From NCBI GenBank assembly GCA_037126765.1, contig JBBCBC010000019.1, positions 31,084,222-31,148,221 on the forward strand: DNA of 64,000 nucleotides. Reading direction: 5' to 3'. Shown here piece after piece: positions 57,166 to 64,000 of this stretch (position 1 is the first letter of the stretch; each line of letters begins with the position of its first letter). The notes beneath the pieces are model-generated. The model saw only the letters and a list, made by a program, of their open reading frames with translations, had not been told where the DNA came from and made no database searches. The stretch comes from Stenogyne calaminthoides (Eukaryota > Streptophyta > Magnoliopsida > Lamiales > Lamiaceae). A program made the position numbers and the translations under genes.

Positions 57166-57960
57166 ATCAAACCGTTTTGAAAGTCATGCCCTTATGTCTG
57201 AAAACACCTTTACATCGTCCCCGATGAGCAGAATGTCGTCTATGTATAGTACCAAGAATACCAATGTAGTTCCGACACACTTCTTGTACACACAACTTTC
57301 GTACTCGTTTTGATCAAACCCATAAGACTTTATTACTTGATCAAAACATTGGTTCCAAGCTCTGGATACTTGTTTGAGTCCATAAATGGACTTCTTGAGC
57401 TTACAAACTAGGTGTTCTTGGCATTTTCAATGAAGCCTTGGGGTTGTTGCATATAGATTTCCTCTTCAAGACTTCCGTTAAGGAAAGCCGTCTTGACATC
57501 CATTTGTCAGATTTCAAAGTCGAGATGCGCAGCAATCGACAAGAGGATTCAGATGGACTTGAGCATTGCTAACAGGTGAAAAGGTTTCCTCATAGTTGAT
57601 CCCTTCTTTCTGAGTATAACATTTCGCCACAAGCCTTACCTTGAAGGTTTCCACATTCCCGTCCGGTCCTGTTTTCCTCTTGTATACCCACTTGCAACCA
57701 ATGGGTTAGACCCCATTAAGTGGTTCGACTAGCTCCCACACTCTATTATGATCAATAGAAAACATTTCGGCTTCCATTGTTGTTTGCCAAGAAACCACAT
57801 CCTTGTCTTGGATTGCCTCGTCATAAGTCCATGGGTCTGATTCATCTTGACTGGGGACTAAGTCCGAGGACTCTCCTACCCCCATGAATCTCTCGGGTTG
57901 TCTTACAACCCTCCCACTATGACGAGGTTCCGGTTGTGTAAGTGTGTCATTTGGTATGTC
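57166..57960 (-). pseudogene. Copia reverse transcriptase core, broken
   Basis: In minus-strand frames one reads MDVKTAFLNGSLEEE and IYMQQPQGF near 57500-57425 and the catalytic LYIDDILLIGDDV near 57250-57215. No single frame spans the domain: breaks lie near 57420, 57540 and 57180. The YIDD aspartates are preserved. Confidence 0.8.
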
Positions 57961-58132
57961 ATCTTATGCAGTTGGCACTGAGGTTAACCCCCTTAGCTCA
58001 TATAAGGTAATCTCACTTCTGGGCTTTCTTTCGTTCATATAATCTTCTTCCAAAAATCTAAAGTGGATGCTTATTACCACCTTTTGATCTTCAGGACCAT
58101 AGAACATACACCCTTTTTGTTCCCGGGTATCC

Positions 58133-58866
58133 TCAAAAAAATTTTTTTAATCTCGATCGAGGATCCAATTTTCCGGCTTCCTTGTCCAACACGTAGGCCG
58201 GACACCCCCAAATTCTCATGTGTCTCAAACTGGGCTTGCGCTCGGTCCACAATTCTTTGGGAGTTTTGGGAACCGATTTGGATGACACCAAGTTCAGAAT
58301 ATAAGCCTCTGTTTCCAAGGCATGACCCCAGAACGACCTGGGTAGATCCACATAAATCATCATTGATCTAACCATTTCTAAAAGAGTTTTGTTTCTTCGC
58401 TCTGCAACCCCATTTTATTGAGGGGTTCCGGGTGCAGTTAGCTGGGATACAATCCCATCATCTGACATGTAGTTCAAAAACTCATCACTGAGATACTCGC
58501 CTCCACGATCAGATCGTAGAGACTTGATACTTTTTCCCTATGATTCTCTGTTTGAGCCTTAAATTCTTTGAATTTGTCAAAGGTCTCTGATTTATGCTTC
58601 ATAAGGAAAATATAGCCGTACCTCGAGTAATCATCAATAAAGGTGACGAAATACTCATAATCTCTTCTTGCTTTGATTGACATTGGACCACATACGTCTG
58701 TGTGAACGATTTCTAACACTTCTTTGGCTCTATTCCTTCGTCGAATGCCCTTCGTCATTTTTACCCTCCAAACATGATTCGCAAGTTGGGATTGGTTTAG
58801 GAGAGACTCCAATAAACCATCTTCTACCAACCTTTGAATCCTTTTTTTTGGATTAATATGTCCCAA
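58133..58866 (-). pseudogene. Copia pre-integrase end and integrase, broken
   Basis: GHINPKKRIQRLVEDGLL is the GAG-pre-integrase end. EIVHTDVCGPMSIKA holds the first Asp of the core and FVTFIDDYSRYGYIFLM follows. The frame breaks near 58480, around the second-Asp region, and the part with DLPRSFWGHALETEAYILN and MRIWGCPAYV resumes at 58375-58133. Confidence 0.82.
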
Positions 58867-59099
58867 ACTGAGATGTCATAGAAGTGTCTCGCTCACGATC
58901 GATGAACGCTTTTTATCTAAAATGATTGATGTGTTATAGGATGTATTTCGTGAGTGGTGTGCACAGTTAATTATATAGAGATTATTCGACAACGTTCCAT
59001 GACAGATAAATTTATCATAAAGAGAAATGGTAACAACTTTGTCAAAAGTAACCGAATATCCATCAAGGTAAAGTTTAGAAACCGAAATTAAATTCTTTC

Positions 59100-59338
59100 T
59101 AAAACTAGGAACGTAAAGAACATCTCTTAAAATTAAACATTGTCTTCAAAAGATAGGTGCACGTCTCCCACTGCTTCAGCTGCCACTCTCGTAGGATCGC
59201 CCAGTGTGATGAGGATCTCACTCCCACTAAGTTGTCGGGTCCACTTGAACCCCTGTAAAGTGAAACAAACATGATCAGTGGATCCCGTATCCACCACCCA
59301 TAAATTGGAGGCATACGCCGCTAAACAAGTTTCAACAA
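59100..59338 (-). pseudogene. Copia protease fragment
   Basis: Just after gag, the minus strand reads ASNLWVVDTGSTDHVC, the copia aspartic protease motif (D-T-G), in a frame different from the neighbouring ORF call. Downstream the frame is lost. Confidence 0.75.
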
Positions 59339-60190
59339 CTAGTGCGTGAAATTACCTTTCTTTCCATTCCTTTTGGGTTTGGAACAGGCTGACCTCCAAT
59401 GTCCTTTTTCACCGCAATTGAAGCACTTCCCCTTAGCTGGTTTACTCACTCCTCCACCTCCCTTCACCTTTTCTTTGCCCTTGGCAACACTTGAGTTCAC
59501 TTGCTTGTGGCCTTTATCCTTTTTCTTGTTCTTACCACCCTTTGGCCTAGAAGAAGAAGGTCCATTTGCCACCAAGGCTTGGCTCTTTTGCCCCAATATC
59601 GCCTCTGCCGAGACTAAAGCTTGCAATAGGTCAGGCATCGAGGACTTCTGATTGTTCATTTGGTAGTTCAGCCTGAATTGTTCAAAAATTTTCGGCAGAG
59701 AGTGGAGCACGAAATCGATTTGGGTCTCAATATCGTATTCATCGCCAAGTACCTCAAGCTTGTTAAGGTGAGCCATCATCTGGAGAACGTGCTCCCTTAC
59801 GGGCGTTCCCTCCACCATTTTCATAGAGAGCAAGTCCCTTATGGTGATCTGACGAGCCACACGGTTCTGATGTTGAAACATCGCTTTAAGACTAGTCATG
59901 ATGTTTACAGCGGTCTCAACGTTTTGGTGTTGGTGTTGCAACACATCTGACATTGAAGCCAAGATGGTACACTTTGCCATTTCGTTGGAACGCTCCCAGT
60001 CAGCATACTCTTTCTTAACCGCTTTAGTTGACTCATCATTTGGCTTTTCTGGTTTAGGTGTAGTGAGAACCCAGTTATGGCTTTGTGCAGTGAGGACAAT
60101 AGTAAGTTTACGATTCCAATCAATGAAGTTTTCACCAGTAAGAAAATTGTCTTTAAGTATATTGAATAGTGGATTAAAAGGTTGTGACAT
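59339..60190 (-). CDS. Copia gag polyprotein, intact
   Basis: 283 residues, starting MSQPFNPLFNILKDN. The UBN2-type Gag region spans residues 10-190 (FIDWNRKLTIVLTAQ, HQNRVARQITIRDLLSMKM, VREHVLQMMAHL). A Lys/Gly-rich linker follows, then a CCHC zinc knuckle CFNCGEKGHWRSACSK (CX2CX4HX4C) near residue 260. It ends with TGA-type termination before protease, so Gag is separately terminated here. It is the only intact retrotransposon Gag in the window. It would package element RNA in cytoplasmic particles. Confidence 0.88.
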   Translation of the reverse strand: MSQPFNPLFNILKDNFLTGENFIDWNRKLTIVLTAQSHNWVLTTPKPEKPNDESTKAVKKEYADWERSNEMAKCTILASMSDVLQHQHQNVETAVNIMTSLKAMFQHQNRVARQITIRDLLSMKMVEGTPVREHVLQMMAHLNKLEVLGDEYDIETQIDFVLHSLPKIFEQFRLNYQMNNQKSSMPDLLQALVSAEAILGQKSQALVANGPSSSRPKGGKNKKKDKGHKQVNSSVAKGKEKVKGGGGVSKPAKGKCFNCGEKGHWRSACSKPKRNGKKGNFTH

Positions 60191-61630
60191 GCTGAACTGA
60201 AATAAATAACAATTTGTATAAGCACAAACATATCACAAGGTTCGATCACATGCATCATATTAAAATCTCAAAAAAATATGAACATGCATCAGCCAACATC
60301 TCAAAACAGTTTAAATAAGCCACGTGGGGTGGGTAATTATTTAAACACATTCAAGCAGGTTACAAACAAGAAAACAGTTACAAACCTTTAATATCCAGAT
60401 TAATAGTTGGCTCCCACTTGACCAATATAAAATTGACAGGGACTTCGGGGAAGTATATGCATATATACCTAAGTAATAACCATGATTAAATACAAAATTA
60501 TTATTTTGTTTTGAACGAGCCTCGTGGGGAGGGTCATCGTCGCCACTAATAATAACCCACAATCATCATTTCGGAATTTATTCATGTGAAATCTATCTTT
60601 TGGCCATCCCGTGGAGGGAATTTCTCCAAAAGAATCCACAAATAAATATATCATGGAGGTCAAATTTAATTCAATTTTATTATCCGGAATAAAATTGTCA
60701 ATTAATTATTTAAATATACTTAGTAATTTTCGAAGGTGAGATTTTTCAAAACATTTTCTCATGCATCGCATATTTAAACACAATTTAAATAAGCACAAAA
60801 TAATGCAAAATATCAAAACAAAAATTAAACACATTGGGCACATATATCCAATTGTCACGGTTAATTTTGTAAGTATGCTTGTTCTTAATCGTATTCATAG
60901 CCTTAAATGCGTTCGTCTCGAAAAAAGCTCGCTCGGCCTTAACAAATTCTTTAAAAGCGTCCTGGATTTTGGGTTAGAACTGACGTCGGGAAAAGCAGTA
61001 ACTGCGACTCGGAACCGCAATTCCGTGTCGCTAGGAGCATGCCCCGTCAAACTCGGCGAAATCCGTCATCGCCTCGGCACATCTTGTATAGAGTGTCGCC
61101 ATGGGAATCGTCATATCCGCGAGTCGCCATCTACCGCCCGACGACCCGGCCGTAGCGTCTTGGTATTTTACTTGGGCTTCCGTCCGTAGCGCTGGCGTCC
61201 ATACCTATCCCTTGTCGTCACGGGTGGTCGCGGTATGATCGTGGGGGGTTCCACGTATCCGTGTTGCTCCGCCTTGGCTTGTGTAATGCGTCGGAAGTGA
61301 CGGTCGTCCGTCTTTAAATTTCGAATCTCGTCTTTGCTTTGCGATTCGATTACAATTTATTTACGAAAAATAAATAAACCTAGATCTAGACTAGTCTATT
61401 ACACTAAACGAATCAAACAAATCCTAATCTACTCGTGGATTTTCTCATGAGGCAAAATAAATTCGAACGAATCGAATTAAAAACCACAATTTATATGCAT
61501 GCATAAATATAAACATTCATCAAATATCATGACAATTGGATACCTGCAAAAAAGATCTAGCAATTCTACTATCCAATTTCAAATTTAATGAAAAAGAATT
61601 AAATTACAATCTAAAACTCAGAGCCTAACC

Positions 61631-61645
61631 GAGGCTCTGATACCA
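61631..61645 (-). promoter_or_regulatory. Primer-binding site, tRNA-Met initiator
   Basis: TGGTATCAGAGCCTC on the minus strand, 2 nt from the 5' LTR, is an exact match to the plant initiator-tRNA-Met primer site. Confidence 0.9.
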
Positions 61646-61647
61646 GT

Positions 61648-63503
61648 TGTTGGGGAATTATTTACCCGGATCTATTCGGGATGAATATTTAAATATAAAT
61701 TTAATTCTAACAATTATTACTGACATGAATTAATCCTATATTAATTCAAATAATAATTCAACAACAAATCATGCATATAAACAATTCACATAAATCCTAC
61801 GATGCGAATTACTCTGAGTTTACGTGAACTAACCTCTCGAAGTGACAACCGTTGAGAAGATGGATCACGTACACACGAACACACCAAAAGACCTTCCCAA
61901 GTATTCCCTTATCCTTGTTCAACAATCCGGTGGTAGGAACTCGCGAACAATTTAACAAAAGGGAAAAATAAAATTGTGTTGCACCACCTTTGTGGATTTC
62001 TAATTTTTTCAACATATGGAATTGCACTTGGGGATAAAAAATTCACCATCTATTTATAAGAGGGTGATGGCCGATTTTTACTAGGGGAATAGGGAGGAAA
62101 AATCTCTTTCTTGATCTCCAAGAAATCTTGAATATATATCCAATATATTATTTTCTCCATAATTAAAATATTCCATAAAAATCTCACTCTCTTATTGTTA
62201 TGGTATTTTCGAAATTTTAGGATAAAAATTCCAAGATTTGGATCTTCTTGAATTTATGAGATATACTTGTTTTCCAAGAATACATCTCTTCCATAATATC
62301 TTTTCAAGAAAATCAAGAAAATCTTTCTTTCCCTTTATTTCTCATAATTTTCGAAAATCCCACATAAATAACTAAGTGGGAGATTTCTTGAATTTAATGA
62401 GATAATCTTGTATTCCAAGAATACATATCCTCATTTTATAACAAAATTCAAAGAAAATCTTTCTCCCATTTTATTCATGTTTTTCGAAATTTTTTTGGAA
62501 AAATAAGCAACCATAATTTATTTTATTTTAAACACCTTTTTCAGTTATTGGACATTATGTTTGGGCTACTTGAGGGGCCTTTAGGAGAATTAAGATTGGA
62601 CCTTCTGATGGACTTTGAATATCTAATATTGAGCCACAATATTATTCAAGCCCATAAATATTAATTAATCCCACTACATAATTAATATTGCACTATCCAT
62701 CTTAACCCATATTATCTTTGTTAATATGACTCCGATTATTATTTCCCCGTGTTTAAGATTATCCAAATTTCATTAATTCATTGAAGCCAATGAAATAGCT
62801 TTCCATTAATTAATATCTTTTGTCATTCGTCGAAACGGTTCAACATTATTATCCATACCGTAAACTAATTCCACTTGCAAGATTTGGTATGATAAATCTT
62901 ATGAACCTCCCAAGGGGGCAAATCGAACAAGCGTACTTGCACACGATTCTTCATATTAAATCTTAGCAATCACATGTGACCAATAATATTACCCAAGATA
63001 TAAAGTATTGAATTACATTGATTCTCTACCCGTCATAAGTCAAAACAATAATTACTAACCACACACGATCCTATTTAAGGGATTTAAAATTAAGAAATAA
63101 CGAACCATCGAGGTCTAATTCTTCCTAATTCAAGGTCAAGAATTTATCCTCCTCAGAGGTCCTATTCAAAGGCATCACCATGCACTAGTGTAATCTCTTG
63201 GTCAAGACAAGTCAATTTGAGCCTTACATTTCAACCTTTCACGATGGATTGTTCATTTCCATCTAGGTCGTGAACAACGTACTTTTAGTTACAAGGGACT
63301 GTTAATTTAATCTTCTGTGATCTGGTATCACTAAATTAACTACAATGTAACACGTCTTATTTATTGAACAGTTATGCAGTAAATATATGTAACATTCAAT
63401 GATATTTAAATCATCAGTGATAAATGATTTATTTCAGTAAATAAGACAGAAATTCAGTTTGGTTATACAAAGTAAAAACACATTTTCCAGTATAACCCCA
63501 ACA
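61648..63503 (-). repeat. 5' LTR of the copia element
   Basis: 1856 bp, TGTTGGGG...CCCCAACA; followed by GTTCG. Near-identical to the left copy with scattered substitutions and small indels. Confidence 0.93.
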
Positions 63504-63719
63504 GTTCGCCGGCCGATCCGATTTTGGTAGAATTGGTGGAAAAAGTCGTTTCCGCTACTAGGCGCCGCCTAGGCGGATTTTCAAGTTTTTTATCTTTTTT
63601 TTAAAAACCAACACTCAATAATAAAAAAATTGTGTAGGTGGCAACTAGGCGGTCTAGGCGCTTGGCGGCTAGAACTCGTCCGCCTGGCCACTTCCGACTT
63701 CTGAACCCTTGAATTATTG

Positions 63720-64000
63720 ACAAAAATACAAGAGCTTTTCAGCCTTTAATGCAATTATCAGAAAATACAAAAATTTCCCCCCAAAGAAAACGTTTCTCTA
63801 ATAATGAATTGGGTGCCACTTAACACACCCCATAATTTTTAAAACAAAATTAGATATATATAAAATGACTAAGTTACCCTATATAAATATGGGATACTAT
63901 TTTGTCTTTCCTTTAAATTTTATTTATTTTGACTTTAGTTCTCTAAGTTTTTTTTCACTTTGAAATTGATTCTTTACTTTTTGTAAGTCTAATTTTTTAA
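63720..64000. other. Intergenic AT-rich edge, nothing recognised
   Basis: No ORF, repeat end or motif that I can support before the window ends. Confidence 0.5.

Larger units (their letters stand above)
54289..63503 (-). mobile_element. Complete Ty1/copia retrotransposon, TSD GTTCG
   Basis: The 9.2-kb element has LTRs of 1854 and 1856 bp (TGTTGGGG...CCCCAACA) between perfect GTTCG duplications (54284-54288 and 63504-63508). An exact tRNA-Met primer site and a purine tract are present. Order on the minus strand is gag, protease, integrase, RT, RNase H (copia). Gag is intact; pol has several frame breaks and stops. The LTRs differ at about five positions in the first 105 bp, so it is fairly young. 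The lineage is not assigned. Confidence 0.93.
54259..63711. mobile_element. hAT-type MITE with TSD AATTATTG, split by the copia element
   Basis: Left remnant 54259-54288 starts CAGGGATGTAAAAATCGG. Right remnant 63509-63711 ends CCGACTTCTGAACCCTTG, which inverted matches the left end at 13 of 18. The 8-bp duplication AATTATTG (54251-54258 and 63712-63719) survives 9.4 kb apart. Without the copia insert it is about 233 bp. Its GCCTAGGCG-type interior matches the MITE at 4159. Confidence 0.8.

Overview
The window looks like a nuclear segment from a flowering plant, most likely a eudicot. Reasons: plant-type LTR retrotransposons (SIRE-like Ty1/copia, Athila-like Ty3/gypsy), AT-rich intergenic DNA dense in MITEs, a plant Helitron, a degenerate TTTAGGG tract (the plant telomere unit), and three genes whose families are typical of plants. 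A more exact placement, for example in the Lamiales, would be a guess.

Layout. 1-4031: a Ty3/gypsy element on the minus strand, cut by the left edge, with one LTR and decayed gag and protease. 4159-4872: a hAT-type MITE. 4.9-8.6 kb: mostly featureless, with one minisatellite. 8.7-11.1 kb: a two-exon DIVARICATA-type MYB gene (+). 12.5-14.0 kb: a PIF/Harbinger MITE and a Mutator-type MITE. 14241-25091: a complete but inactive SIRE-type copia element (-) with target-site duplication (TSD) ATATG and a split accessory ORF downstream of pol. 26984-32540: a nine-exon GH3 beta-glucosidase gene (-), which reads intact. 33.1-35.3 kb: a MITE split by a Helitron that holds a Stowaway-like MITE, a 302-bp duplication and a foldback with a telomere-like loop. 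35731-39758: a decayed four-exon gene of the At5g17910/At2g29620-type membrane-protein family (-). 40.3-40.9 kb: nested MITEs. 41021-52375: a complete but inactive Athila-like Ty3/gypsy element (+), TSD TATTA. 52.5-54.1 kb: four MITEs. 54259-63711: a hAT-type MITE split by a complete but inactive copia element (-) at 54289-63503, TSD GTTCG.

Only the MYB transcription factor and the GH3 enzyme look like working host genes. Nothing suggests a shared pathway, cluster or defence system. The most striking content is the nesting of elements: TSDs on several layers let the order of insertion be read directly. I found no tRNA, rRNA or CRISPR array. The best second looks are the decayed membrane-protein gene with its 168-bp coding repeat and duplicated exons, the split SIRE accessory ORF, the telomere-loop foldback, and the Trp-to-Ser change beside the GH3 nucleophile.
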